Notes under the pieces: generated by a model
The model's input: the letters and a program-made list of their open reading frames with translations, nothing else
Told to the model about the DNA's origin: nothing
The model's database searches: none
NCBI RefSeq assembly: GCF_023973825.1
Contig: NC_090114.1
Location: 884,501 to 948,500 of the forward strand
Reading direction: 5' to 3'
Origin: Plasmodium brasilianum
Lineage: Eukaryota > Apicomplexa > Aconoidasida > Haemosporida > Plasmodiidae
Length of the DNA stretch: 64,000 bases
Program-made: the position numbers and the translations under genes
In this document: positions 24,275-36,931 of the stretch, piece after piece
Position numbering within the stretch: the first letter of the stretch is position 1
Layout of the letters: the number at the start of each line of letters is the position of its first letter

Positions 24275-26579
24275 TATGCTAAATACCCCCAGGTATGGGA
24301 AAAAAGAGCTATACAGAAAAAAAATCCAAAAACTGAAATAATCAAAAAAGCACATTTCATAAAAATCAAATTAAAACTATTCCTTAATATTAAAAGATAT
24401 TTTAAAAAAAAAAGTCGAAAAAAAAAAAAAAATGCCTTTAAACGAAAATCACTAGAGAAATATCAAAGAATACAAAAAAAAAAAAAAAACTTACGTTAAC
24501 ATTTCATGAACAAATATATATATACATACACAAATTTTAAATTAAGCTTCTTAAGAATGCTTGCACATTAAACAAATTTTAAGTTTATGTATACGCTATA
24601 CTTCTCACATATTTCACTAATAGTTCTATGTGTGTGCATTTAAACAAGCATTTCACCTATTCTTGGGTAAAAAAAATTATTCTCCAAATACTATAATTCA
24701 TATGTGTAAAACTAAAAACGCAAATTATTCCACGAAAAGCAAAATAAAGAAAATGTGCATTAAAAATTGTTTTCAAAAAACTAATCACAATAACATTTCT
24801 TAAATAATTATATTGGTGAATTAACTCTGAGCTTTTGGATAAAGCATCTAATAATTGCTCTTTTTAAAATAATTTGCTTTTTTTTTTTTTTTTTTTAACA
24901 CTCAGAAAAGTGTAAAATGTTACGAAAAGCAATTTTCCAAAAATGCTCCGCAAAAATAAAGCTATTCAAAAAATTGATTATTATGTACCTATACGTATAT
25001 ATATATATATACATGTAAAATAGATTAACGTTTTAAACGTATAACCATGATTAATTTTATAATGCACATGGAATTTATTAAAAAAAAAAAAATATTGTGT
25101 AGCGGAAACTTCATTATTGATATGACAATCCTTCATATGCTTGTATACAAACATAACTATACACATATATATATATATATATATATACGCTTATTTTACG
25201 GGAAAGAGTTTTACACAGCGTGTTAAGTACATTTATATATATATATATATATATTTGCAATTATATATGTATGTGTATATATTTATATATGTACTTTAAG
25301 AACAATGAAACCTTAAATAGAGCAAAATGAAAATCACATGTGCACAAAATTAATTTTTTGCATGTACTGATATTTTTATATGTTTATTCGACATATTATT
25401 TATTTCATAAAAAAGAAAAGAGATTTTCAAGATTTTTTCTAAATGTAAAAAAATGCTTTAATTTTAATAAAAACTTTAAAATATTATTATTAAATAATTT
25501 TATTTTTTCTGGATATATATAAACTACCATAATATTGTACCTTTTCCATCAAATATAAGTAAGAACATATCAACTTATATGTGTATACATGTGTACGTAT
25601 ATACATATATGTATAAATAATTACAATTTTAAAAACAAAAAATGTATATTCGTGTATTATCAATTTTCCAAATAATTATTATCGTAGCACAATTTTTTGT
25701 GTAATTTTGTACTATTAAAAATTTTTTATTTTTTACTCTCAAATATATTTCCAATAATTTTTTTTGAACTATTTCCCTTTTTATTTTTCTTATGGCATAA
25801 CGAATAAAAACATAATTATTATATTATGAAGAAATTATACATTTTAAATTGTGATAAAAATAAAAATAAAAAATAAAATATAGAATAATTGTGAGTGCAC
25901 AAAAATATAAAGTTCAAAAAAAGAAGGCCAATAGAGTAATGTGCATATGGTCATATATATAATGACACATATTTTACTGATATATATATATATATATATA
26001 TATTTCTTTATTTCTTTATTTACATATTTACAAATATACACGTACATACATATATAAAATGTACACATATATACACATAAAATACATATAATCGACTTAA
26101 TTTACATCAAGGCAGAGTGTAAAAAAATAAAACATAATATAAAATGTAAAAGAAAATTAATTTTTGCATTAATTTTAAAGAAAAAGGAAAAATAAAATAA
26201 AACAAAATAAAATAAAATAAAATAAAATAAAACAAAATAAAACAAAATAAAACAAAATAAAACAAAAACTTGTTACACTTAATCTTATTTTAAAATTGTA
26301 TTTTTGATAATTATATTTAAATTACATAATAACATAATATTACATCATAAAAACATGTACTTATATGATCTTTAAAAGCTTCAATATAATAACAAATAAT
26401 AGTTCATAACTTTGATCTTAACAATTGAAAAAAATGAAAATTAAATTAAAATTCTTGTTGTTATTTTAATAATCATTTATGAACTAGCCTTTTTTCTTTC
26501 ATTTTTTTTTTTTTTTTGATTTAGTGTATTTAACTCTTTTTTTATCATTTGACCAATTTAACACATTCATATGCATGTT

Positions 26580-26790
26580 TTGCTTTATTTTGTTTATTTT
26601 GCTTGTTATCCTTATACTTATTTTGCTATTTTTGCTCTTTTTGTTATTTTGCTCTTCTTGTTATTTTGCTCTTTTTGTTATTTTGCTATCTTTCTTGTTT
26701 TGCTATTTTACTCGTTTTGTTATTTTACTAGTTTTGCTATTTTACTCATTTTGCTATTTTACTCATTTTGCTATTTTGCTCGTTTTTCTT
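26580..26790. repeat. Imperfect tandem repeat, pyrimidine-rich
   Basis: Units of about 15-17 bp resembling ttttgctattttactca repeat with variants (ttttgttattttgctc). All three plus frames are open and read Phe/Leu/Cys/Ile, which mimics a membrane protein but lacks any start or codon pattern of a gene. Confidence 0.75.
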
Positions 26791-28833
26791 GTTTTCCTTG
26801 TTTCTCTTATCTTTTTTCCCCATTTATATTATTATCGTTGAACCTTAAAAAATATAATTTTGTTTTTTTTTTTTTTGTTAATTATGGAATGTAAATTGTG
26901 AGAAAAACTCATTTATATATTTCGTACACTTTATTTTTGTATATGTATAATACAGTATATATATGTATAATTATACGCATGGCTACTTATTTTTCTTTTT
27001 TTTTCTCCTTTTTAACCTCTACTATTATATATATTTTTTTACTGTCCAATATTTCCTTTTTTATTCATCTATTTTTGATATTTCCAATTTTCTGGCAATC
27101 CATTTTTAAGTATATGTTTTATGTATAATTATTCAAATGAAAATGATTGTGAATACACATTTTTTAAATTTATTTTTTTTTTTTTATTGAATAAATCTTT
27201 AAAGCATTTGGAAAATATGCATAAATACATTCACATATTTTGCGTATTATTGAGTATAACATTTTTTATTCTCGAAAAGTATGTATGTATGTATATGCAC
27301 GTTTGTATATGCATATATTTTTATACATACGTATATGTACACGAACTTGTACAAATAAATATGTAAACTTCACCGTAAAAATGATAAACACAAAAAACGG
27401 AAAAAAATTGTAAAGTAAAAATTATATGTCGACTAAAATTACAAGTGTTATTTATTTATTTTTTTTTTTTATATCTTTCTTTTTTAACTCCTTTAACAAT
27501 GTTGTATAAATATCCCTTTGTTTTTATCATTGCACATATATCATTTCTCAATGTTTATATGTATAAAAAATATATGAATTATTATAGTATAATACATTTA
27601 CAGACAATTTTACGATAAGTAAATATGGCATATTAAATTATTATATTTATCGCATTTTTACATATATTTTCTTAGTAACCTTTAGAAAGTTTACATAACG
27701 TAAAACCTTTTTATATTTTTTTTATATATTTATATATATATGTGTATGTATATATATGCATAAATATTATACATTTACACAATTTTGATCGTTACAAAAT
27801 CTTGTAAATCTGGTTTTATTTCAGTTTACACGATTTTCCCTTCCGATCCATTTTTATTTCTGTCTGCATTTCTTTTTCTTTTTCTTTTTTTTTTTTTATT
27901 ATAAAACTTGTATAAAGACACAATGGCATAATTACCAGTATGCAACATAAATGTTACATTCGTTATATGCATTTATGAAAATACGTACAACAATTTTTTA
28001 GGAAATTTCGTTCATCGTACATTTTTATTCTATTTTTTTTTTTTTTTTAGTTTTTTGTATTGTTGCAGTAAACCCGCGCATATTAAAATGCGTTATCAAT
28101 AAATTCTTACATGTGGTGTATTGCAATTAATTTAATTTCTAAAGATCAGTTGACTGATTTGAATAAAGATATATATATATTTTTTTTTTTTATTATTACA
28201 AAGTAATCATAAGAAAAGAATCTTTTCTTTTTTAATAATATTTGCTTTGTCATGTATATATGTGTTGTATGTGCTATGTGTACTGTAACTGTAATGAATC
28301 CGATAATTTTTTACCTTAATGCATATTTTACATTTTTTTCTTTTTAAAAATTGCAAGGGGAGTTTTTTATTGCGTTTCATTTTGTGTCATTTCGTTTTAT
28401 TTTGTTCTATTATATATATTTTTTTTTTTTTTTTTTTTTGAAATAGCTTATTATAAAATAAAAAAGAAAAAAACTCGCAAAAATATTCATTTACTCGAGT
28501 TATTTGCAAGAGTGAGCGATTGATTTGTTTTGCTTTTTATGTAACATACATTATTGTTTATTAACAAAATATAAATGTAAAAAACGTAACAAAGTTTAGC
28601 AATTAATCATTAATTGCACCTTTTAATTTTACATATGTTTACTTTCTAGAAATAATCAGATACTAGTTTTAACGAGGAATACGCAAATTGCTATGGGAAA
28701 AACAGAAAAAAGCAAAAAATAAAGACAATATATTGGTATAGTTATATACCCTTGTTATTTTCCCCCTTTTTATTTTCACATCTCCTATAAGAAATATTTT
28801 GTGTTACCCCATTATTTTTCTTAATGATGCATT

Positions 28834-28837
<4 letters not shown>

Positions 28838-28867
<30 letters not shown>

Positions 28868-28916
28868 AAGAGAAAAAAGAAAAAAAGAAAAAAAGAAAAA
28901 AAGAAAAAAAGAAATA
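28838..28916. repeat. A-rich gaaaaaaa repeat
   Basis: Units of G followed by 4-10 A in a purine-only strand, adjoining a 20-bp poly-A run. Confidence 0.7.
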
Positions 28917-29154
28917 ATACAACGTATACATTCTGGAAACCTTTTAACCCCACTTGAATGTTCTGCATACATTTGACTTATACGCATTATGCAAATTTAT
29001 TTTTGAATATTGAAGTTATCAGAAAGTTCAAGCTACAAATAATAAGCTACAATTAATAGAGGTTTTGAAGTAGATGTGACTCCGAACGGAAATTGCTTTC
29101 ACCGAACAAGTGTGTATTTGAGGCGTTCGGATATATATATGTGTATATATGTGC

Positions 29155-29196
<42 letters not shown>

Positions 29197-29271
29197 GTGT
29201 GTATGTATGTATGTACAGGTGTGCATACTTTTCTCAAAACGTTTAAAGCATTTTATAAATAAAATAAAAGA

Positions 29272-32200
29272 ATGATCGAAACTACAGGAAAAATTGAATA
29301 CTCAAAGTCCAAAACGATACAGTGTGGTTGCAGTGATGGTGATGATAACAACAACAATAATAATAATAATAATAATAGCAGTAATAATAATAATAGCAGT
29401 ATTAATAATAATAGCAGTAATAATAATAATAGCAGTAATAATAATAATAGCAGTAATAATAACAGGAACACCAATTTTTTGTCTTCGAAATATGAAAAAA
29501 TGATCGACTTAGGAAAAGCTGATGGTGATGTAGATGATAACAGAGATGACATTATGCGTGATAAGGGAAAAGAAAATATAAATGAAGAATTCTTTTCAGG
29601 TAATAAATTTAACAAGGAGAAAAATAATAGCATTATAATTGAATCAACAAATAAAATATATAATGATAATGACATAACCAAAAAAAAAGATATCAATATG
29701 CACAATAGTTTTAGTAATACGCCAATAACAAGAGTAAAGGATAATACAACTGTTCAAAGAAATTGTAATAAAGAAAAAAAATCATTCTCTAAAAAAACAA
29801 ACAAAATAAATATTAACAAAATAGAGGAGGAGAAATATGATGAAAATGTTTCAGATAACAATATTTTCTCAAATGGTAGTAGTAATATGTATGATAATAA
29901 TATGACAACTTCCCAATATTACGATAATAGTAGTGATGACAATTCAAAAAAAATGAGTAAAAGTATGGGTTCTTTTTACTTAACAGGAAGCAATAATAAC
30001 GATGGCAAGGAATATAATTCATCAACACATTTTATAAGTAACGATGATACCTTTTTAAAATATAACAATAACACAATGATTGAAGAAAAAGAAATGTTTG
30101 TTAATTTTATGGAAGAAGATCAAAAGAATAATACATATAATACCAGGTTCATGGAAGAAGAGTTAAACCATATGTTGCCTATGTGCATCACGTCCGATAT
30201 GATTAAATCAAATAGAAATAATTCTTATGACCCAAATTATACTAGTAGTTATGTGTATAACAATAATAATAATTGTAGTAATAATAATAATAATTGTAGT
30301 AGTAATAATAATAATTGTAGTATTAATAATAATAATTGTAGTAATAATAATAATAATTGTAGTAATAATAATAATAATTGTAGTAATAATAATAATAATA
30401 GCATTGACGAGGAGAGAAATTCAGGTTCAATCCTTTTAGAAAATGGGTTTAAAAAAATAGATGCTGCCTTTTCATGTTGCAACAATAAAAAAAAATTTAT
30501 TCCAGTTGTAGATGGTAGTAACAATAATAACAGTGTTTCTGAAAAAGGAAGTAGCATGAAACAGAACAGTTGTAGAAGTACATCGGATGGAGCAAGTGAG
30601 TTTGTAAGAAGGGGCTCCAGCAAATTGTTGACTCGAAAGGACAGTGATATTCATCGCAGTGATGGTAACGATGGTAATACAGATGAAGTTGTGGAGATTG
30701 ACCCTATTGACGAGGTTTACCATGTTGACAATTGTAACAATGATCGTGGGTACCTCGTTGAAGGTAGTGATAATATTGATGACAGTTACAGTGTGGAGAT
30801 GGTAAAGTATGGGAAAAGGCAGCAAAGTGATGGAAAAACAGAAAATAATTTTGACATGAACAGTAAAGGCACAATATATACAAAGAAAGAAAATTGTAAA
30901 AGTATGGAAAGTCATCAAGATATTTTTAATGATATGGAAAATGTAAATGATAGCACAACAGAGTGTACATCTTCAGTCAAAGACATGCAGAAATTTAGAG
31001 TAAAATATTCATCATCTATACATGAAAACAATCTAAATAAGAAAATTTGTAGTGCGAAGGATTCGGAGGATATCATAAATATAAAAGAACTCCACACAGC
31101 TAATAATGGTATGAATAATGATATTAGTAATGGAAGTAGTAATAATTATATTAGCAATCATAACAACAGTAACAATAGTAACGATGCTGATGTTTTAAAC
31201 GCGTCGTCCACGAGAGTACATAATGCGACAAATAAAATGGGAGTATGTAGTAGTAGCCAAAATTTCATGGTCACTGAAAACTATATACCTATTACAATTC
31301 AAGAGGAGCAAGATGAATATGAGGAAAATGAGGGGAATACCTTTGAAATATATGAAAATGAAACAAACAAAGAATATTTTCCAAAAAGTAGTAATAAGCC
31401 TATTTATGTAAATAATGCAAATAAGAACGCTAATAAGTGCAGCAATGTGGATGTGAATGCAGGTGTGAATGTCTCTACTAGTACTAGCGGTAGTGTGAGC
31501 AGAATAGTGAGCGACTACAAACCCAATCATAACTTAAGTAGAAATGATTCCATTAAAGGAGGGAAAGGTATTAGCCCCAGAGAAATTCTATACAAAAAGA
31601 AAGGATTCTACTTAAATAAAGAAACAGATAGTATTAAAAAAAAAAAAAATGAGACGACATTAAAGAAAAATTATTTTCACGAGTGTATCAAAAATGAAAA
31701 GGAAAAATCGATGGAGGAGTACTTCCATAATAATAATAATAATAATAGCAATAATAATTATAGTAATAAAACATTTAAGGAGAAAATTCTTAAGAATGTA
31801 AAATATGAAAACCCGTCCAATACTTTTAACGACATAATAAATAGTAACGCACATTATGATTTGACATCTCACCTGAAGAGCAAATTGTGTTATGCGACAG
31901 CAAGGGGAAGGAATATCGGAAGAGAGGTTGATATGGAAGTAGCGAAAGCAAATGTAAGTGTAAAAAATAAAGAAGGGAAAGGGTCCTATTACTTGCAAAA
32001 TGAAAAGCTAGACGGATGTGAAGAAGCACATATAGTGCACAAAAGCTATAACAGAAATAGCAACTACAGTAGTAATAATTATAATGCAGGTATATGCAAT
32101 GTTAGCAGTTACAATGTTAGCGGCTACAATAATTGCGGTACTTATTATAACAACAATGAAAATGATCAGGAGATGACGAAGAATGCAAGGATGTATTACG

Positions 32201-33105
32201 ATTCTGAAATGAACTTCACACAAGGAAAGCGCTATTATTTGCTTCCACCGAAAAAGAACGATGTTATAAAAGAGCAAAAAAATCAAATGCTAATGATATC
32301 AAAACAGAAAATAAAAAAAATATGGAATAAGTTTAAAAATAATTCTCCAAAAGAACATCAAACTTTGGTGCCGACATTTGAAAGTGAGCAAAATTTATTT
32401 CCGAATATGGAGGTATTACATGCACAGAAAGTACAAGTCCACAATAATGATTATTACAACGACAGGGGGGGTATTTGCATGAACAACAACAATAATAGCA
32501 ACAACAGCAGTACTACCTGTAACAATAACAACAATAGTAACTATATCAGTAACTGTAACAACGTGGGTAGTAGCCTCATTAACAACAACTACGCTAACAT
32601 TATGTCGAAGGAGAACGTGAACAAATCCATAAGGTGGAACAACAACAATAATTTGGAAAAGCAGATAAAGTCGAAATGCATATTTAATTGGAAAGTGGCC
32701 CAAAAATCGTTGTTTAAAATGCTACATAGTGCACATAATTTTTATTTTAACGGTGTAAAATATTCTGACTGGGAATTAACTTGTATACCAACCCTAGGTT
32801 TTTCAAAATCAAGTAATAGAGTTCAACAGATGTTTAAAGCAGTTGTACCATCCAAAGATGGGAATAGTAGAAATGATGTGAAATTATTTATTAAAAAAGT
32901 ACCTATTTATATATGGGTAAAACAGTTTAATTTAATGAACGAATACGAAGGGGAATATGTAACAGATGGAGAGAATTTCGTAATGGAAGCAACATCCTTA
33001 GCATTTTTAAATGAGTACCATCCAGGTATAACTCCGAAATTGTACAAAATATTGTATGAAACGGATAATAGTGGTAAAAGTAATGGTAGTAGTGGAAGTA
33101 ATAAA

Positions 33106-33146
<41 letters not shown>

Positions 33147-34355
33147 CAATAACAACAATACGAACAACAATAGCAGTAACATCGTTAGCAGTAACATCAT
33201 TAGCAGTAACATCATTAGCAGTAACAATGTTAGAAGTAACAACGCTAGCGGTAACAATAACAAACATCAGAACGAGTGTAATATCCCCCCGAAATCTATG
33301 TTCAATAATTTAACCCTATTTAATGAAATTTTAACCGATAGGTTGAAATGTAATATTAATGGAAATATTGTAATAGTGTCCGAATTCTTTAGTGAAGATA
33401 TTCTTGATTTTATAGATAGAAGACAAAAAAAATATAATATGAAAATAAGTAATAATGAAAAGAGTTATATACTTTATCAATGTTTAAAATTACTCATTAG
33501 ACTACATGATGCAGGTTTGTCGCATTTAGATTTAACTCCAGAAAATATTTTAATATCCGACAATTATGAAATGCGTTTATGTGATTTGTCCAAGAGTACA
33601 CCTATTTATACTTATAATTTAAGGCATATTAAAGATGTTAATCGTTTATATTTATTTGAATCTTGCGAACCTACTATTGCAAAAGGAGCTTATATGCCTC
33701 CTGAGTGTTGGAAAATATATTGGAAATATGATACTATGAAAATCAAAAATCCTTTGAAAGATTTAAAGGCAATTACTGATCAAGAAAAAAGAAAACAATT
33801 TTATTTTGATGTTTCAAGTGCTGATAAATTTATGCTTGGTGTTTTTTTCTTTTGGATATGGACTAATGGTAATTTATGGAAATGCTCCGACCCTTTGCAA
33901 GATGAAGATTTTTTTTATTTTGTTAAATGCGACATGAACTTTGACAAATTCGAGCTAACACGAAAATGGCCAAACGAGCTTAAAAGCATTATCAAGGTAG
34001 GTCAAATTGGACCCATAACAAAAGAAAAGAAAAACGAAAAACGGAAAATAAAACGCACTCATTTTACTTCCGCATTTATATGTATGCACAGTGTTACATC
34101 GCGCGTCTTAGTGCCCACGTTATTTCATGTGTATATATCTGCATATGTGCGTACATTTATATTCACATGTGAATATATGTATTATACATATTTGTACTAT
34201 TATGCAATTACGTACCACATGTGTGCATGTAACCATTAACTCATCTTCATCTTTTTTTTTTTATCACTTTACAGCAACTGTTGCACATTGAACACAGGAA
34301 GAAGTTAAACTTGAAAGATTTAAGTCTGCACCCCTGGTGGTCTTGCAAATTATAA
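29272..34355 (+). CDS. FIKK8: FIKK-family protein kinase (FIKK8-like), 2 exons
   Basis: FIKK kinases are apicomplexan-specific; non-falciparum Plasmodium species usually keep only the ancestral FIKK8. Exons 29272-33996 and 34275-34355 join at phase 0 (1,601 residues). The name-giving motif is LFIKKVPIYIW at about residue 1204. Downstream lie a helix C-type EATSLAFLNEYHPG, a hinge VIVSEFFSEDILDF (small Ser at the gatekeeper position), a catalytic loop HLDLTPENIL at about 1418, CDLSKS where DFG normally stands, and GAYMPPECW. Exon 2 ends HPWWSCKL. No glycine loop is evident, as known for FIKKs. The first 1,100 residues are low complexity with Asn runs at 29345-29470 and 30260-30400; another Asn run (33097-33260) sits inside the kinase N-lobe. 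No signal peptide or PEXEL is seen at the N-terminus (MIETTGKIEYSKS), so export is not predicted. Confidence 0.93.
30258..30405. repeat. AAT/TGTAGT microsatellite encoding Asn/Cys/Ser
   Basis: Units of aataataataattgtagt (18 bp) encode NNNNCS blocks in the FIKK N-terminal region. Similar NNNSS units (18 bp) occur at 29360-29465. Confidence 0.85.
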
Positions 34356-34389
<34 letters not shown>

Positions 34390-35926
34390 CTGTGTGTATG
34401 CATATATTTGTGAATTATGTATATATGCAGGTAATGCATGCAAGCACGCATGTACACATTATTGTGTAAAATCCATATCATTTAAATGATGGAGGTAATT
34501 TTGAACTCCCCACGAGAAGAGTTGTCACATATATTGTACACTGTTATGTATATATATAACGCATATGACCTATTATAACATGAAACACTTTTATTATACT
34601 AATATTAAGCGAAACAGCGAAATTCCCTAACGCAAAATTATATACGTGTGTGTCAGAGTGCGTTTTTTAGCACATAACGGATTTATATATAAATATACAT
34701 ATATATATACATACACATATATACACATACACATATATACACATATATACACATACACATATATATACATACACATATATATACATACACATATATATAC
34801 ATACACATATATATACATATATGTATATTCGCACACATTTGCGTACATGGCTTATTGTATATGTATAAACTCCCATACACCTTGTCCTTATTTTTCATGG
34901 GACATGTTTCACTCTTCTTTCTATATCCTTCATTTTTAGCTTTTTTTTTTTTTTTTGTTTAACTACCTTATTTTTGGTATTTTTTTAGTACTCTTATTTG
35001 GATGCATAAACTTATGTCAAACAAATAATTACTTTTTTAGTTGTTCACGAAATAGTTGTTTTCTTCCCAATTTTTAGTCAACAATTGTAATAAGATTTAT
35101 TTATATAAACGTTACTTTAACTTTAATGAAGTTACAAGTAAAAAAAAAAAAAAAAAAAATGATCATTAATGAAATGTTAATGCTATTATAACATATATGA
35201 ATCGTTTCGAGAAAAAGGCGTAATGAAGGAACATATTTAGATTTAACAAAAAGAAAAAAACATTTTTGGGCTAATGTAATGAATAAAAAAAGATTACATG
35301 CTTCTATACATGCACGCTTGCACGTATAAATATATTATATATTAGAGAGAGAGAGATATGTGTATATATGTGTATATACATTCATATCAATATGTTAATA
35401 ATACACATTTGAAAATGTAATTAAAGCGTAAATTTTAAACATAAATTTTAAAAATGAAAAAAGAAAGAAAACGGAATAATATGGTCAAAAGGTTGATGTG
35501 TGTCCACCAATAAACATAAATCATTACACAATATTATCCTAAATACATCACAAATATGTTATAATAAATATACTGTTTACTTGTAGGAAAAAATTTGCCG
35601 GAAAAAAAAAAAAAAAATAAGGAAAAAGAAAAAAAAAATAAATTACTTTATTCTGTGTTTATATCATTATTTCTGTATTTAACTTTTTAAATTCGGAAAA
35701 GACCACAGAGAAATAAATTGCGGTATAAACTGCTCAAATAAATAGTGTTATAATGTTACCTAATTTCGAAATTACCATGGTTATCGTACCACCCGTATTT
35801 TGCTCAAGTATGCCAAACATGTGTACATATATATATATATATAAGTACACACATATATATGTACGCACATTTATACGTACATACATATATAAATACATAT
35901 ATACATACATATACACATACCTACAA
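34356..35926. other. Convergent intergenic region, FIKK / PAP2
   Basis: Two 3' ends face each other. It contains a 30-bp poly-T run just after the FIKK stop (34360-34390), a tatacatacacata repeat (34690-34830), a poly-A run at 35138-35159, a GA run at 35344-35356 and a TACATA-rich stretch at 35820-35925. ORFs across the repeats are not genes. Confidence 0.6.
34690..34830. repeat. TATACATACACATA tandem repeat
   Basis: Imperfect units of about 12-16 bp made of TATACA and CACATA blocks, open in several frames on both strands. Confidence 0.8.
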
Positions 35927-36931
35927 TCATGCGTCTTTACACTTCGAAAAATTCCTCTTTACAAAATAAAAGACGAAACCACTTAGCACACCTAATAAGC
36001 TTCCAATTAAAGCCTGATAGAATGTATGGTCCTCATTATTAACACGACTCCAAGGAATTGGCAGCAGAGCAATTATAGCCAAGATATAAGTCATTATACT
36101 CCATTTGTCTTTTTTTCCTTCACATAAATGAAGTAATAAAAATGTTAAAATACTAATAGACATTAAACTGTGTGTAGAGGGCATACCATATGAAGGCACT
36201 GCACTATTAATAGGTCTATTCATTTTAATTAATTTTTTTAAAATTAAATCATTTAAAACAAAATCCGTTGTAATTAAAAAAGTAATATATATTAAAAATT
36301 TATTAAACGTAAATAATAACCCTAGAAAACCTATTGCCATAAATATATATGGCACATAACCATAAACAGTTGATATTATTGATACAACATCATTAGTATT
36401 CCTAATGGTAACAAAAAACACATCATACATTTCCATAATACATGTTTTAAGAAGCACTATTTTTTTTGATTTATTCAATGCAAACTGAAATATATGAAGT
36501 CCTTTTATTTTATCTACAAGCTTATATTTTGCTTCACATAAGGGATACTTGTCATATAGTTCATCATAATTACCATCACTCCTAAAGAAATACTGTATTT
36601 CGGATTCACTATTTATAAATAACGGCTTTAAATTATTCATTTTTTTACTACGTAAATTCATTTTCCCACTATCATCAATAAGGTAATCAATTTTTCTTTT
36701 ATTACTTTCTTTTTCATCATTATTGTCATTACCATTATCATTAGCACTATCATTATTATCGTCATTTTCATCATCTTTATCATCCTCATCGGTATTATTA
36801 GAATCTGATATAGATAAACCCCCACTTAAAAGCACGTAACTTAAAAAGTGTATACACTGTATGCTACTAATGAAATGCCCTAAGCTTAACACAGTAGGTA
36901 CATATATCTTTAACAAATTAAAACATGACAT
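35927..36931 (-). CDS. PAP2-superfamily phosphatase, dolichyldiphosphatase-like
   Basis: PAP2 enzymes dephosphorylate lipid phosphates at membranes. The three-part active site is complete: KKLIKMNRP (K-x6-RP), SYGMPSTHS (PSxH), and SRVNNEDH (SR-x5-H, the nucleophile His). The YGMPSTH context resembles dolichyldiphosphatases, ER enzymes that recycle dolichyl diphosphate left over from N-glycosylation. Several hydrophobic segments flank the motifs (for example IYITFLITTDFVL, SILTFLLLHL, ILAIIALLPI). At 334 residues it is longer than DOLPP1-type proteins because of an Asp/Asn-rich insertion at residues about 43-75 and a further lumenal or cytosolic segment. Single exon; ATG at 36931 starts shortly before the first hydrophobic segment. 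Substrate specificity is inference; a phosphatidate phosphatase role is the alternative. Confidence 0.87.
   Translation of the reverse strand: MSCFNLLKIYVPTVLSLGHFISSIQCIHFLSYVLLSGGLSISDSNNTDEDDKDDENDDNNDSANDNGNDNNDEKESNKRKIDYLIDDSGKMNLRSKKMNNLKPLFINSESEIQYFFRSDGNYDELYDKYPLCEAKYKLVDKIKGLHIFQFALNKSKKIVLLKTCIMEMYDVFFVTIRNTNDVVSIISTVYGYVPYIFMAIGFLGLLFTFNKFLIYITFLITTDFVLNDLILKKLIKMNRPINSAVPSYGMPSTHSLMSISILTFLLLHLCEGKKDKWSIMTYILAIIALLPIPWSRVNNEDHTFYQALIGSLLGVLSGFVFYFVKRNFSKCKDA

Larger units (their letters stand above)
24275..29271. other. 5-kb gene-free intergenic region upstream of FIKK
   Basis: No convincing coding exon, tRNA or snRNA was found here. It contains poly-A/T runs, (TA)n tracts at 25162-25186, 25235-25252 and 25979-26002, an aaaataaaac repeat at 26195-26270, a ttttgctattttactca repeat at 26580-26790, a gaaaaaaa repeat at 28838-28916 and a long (TA)n at 29156-29194. 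It should carry the FIKK promoter and 5' leader. It is long for a Plasmodium intergenic region. Confidence 0.6.

Noticed and set aside
26524..26894. Hydrophobic Phe/Leu/Cys ORFs on the plus strand
   Set aside because: Pyrimidine-rich tandem repeat; all frames open and no codon or homology signal.
29253..29705. Poly-Leu ORF on the minus strand
   Set aside because: Antisense reading of the Asn-run codons of the FIKK gene.
34627..34939. Tyr/Ile-rich ORFs on both strands
   Set aside because: Products of the TATACATACACATA repeat.
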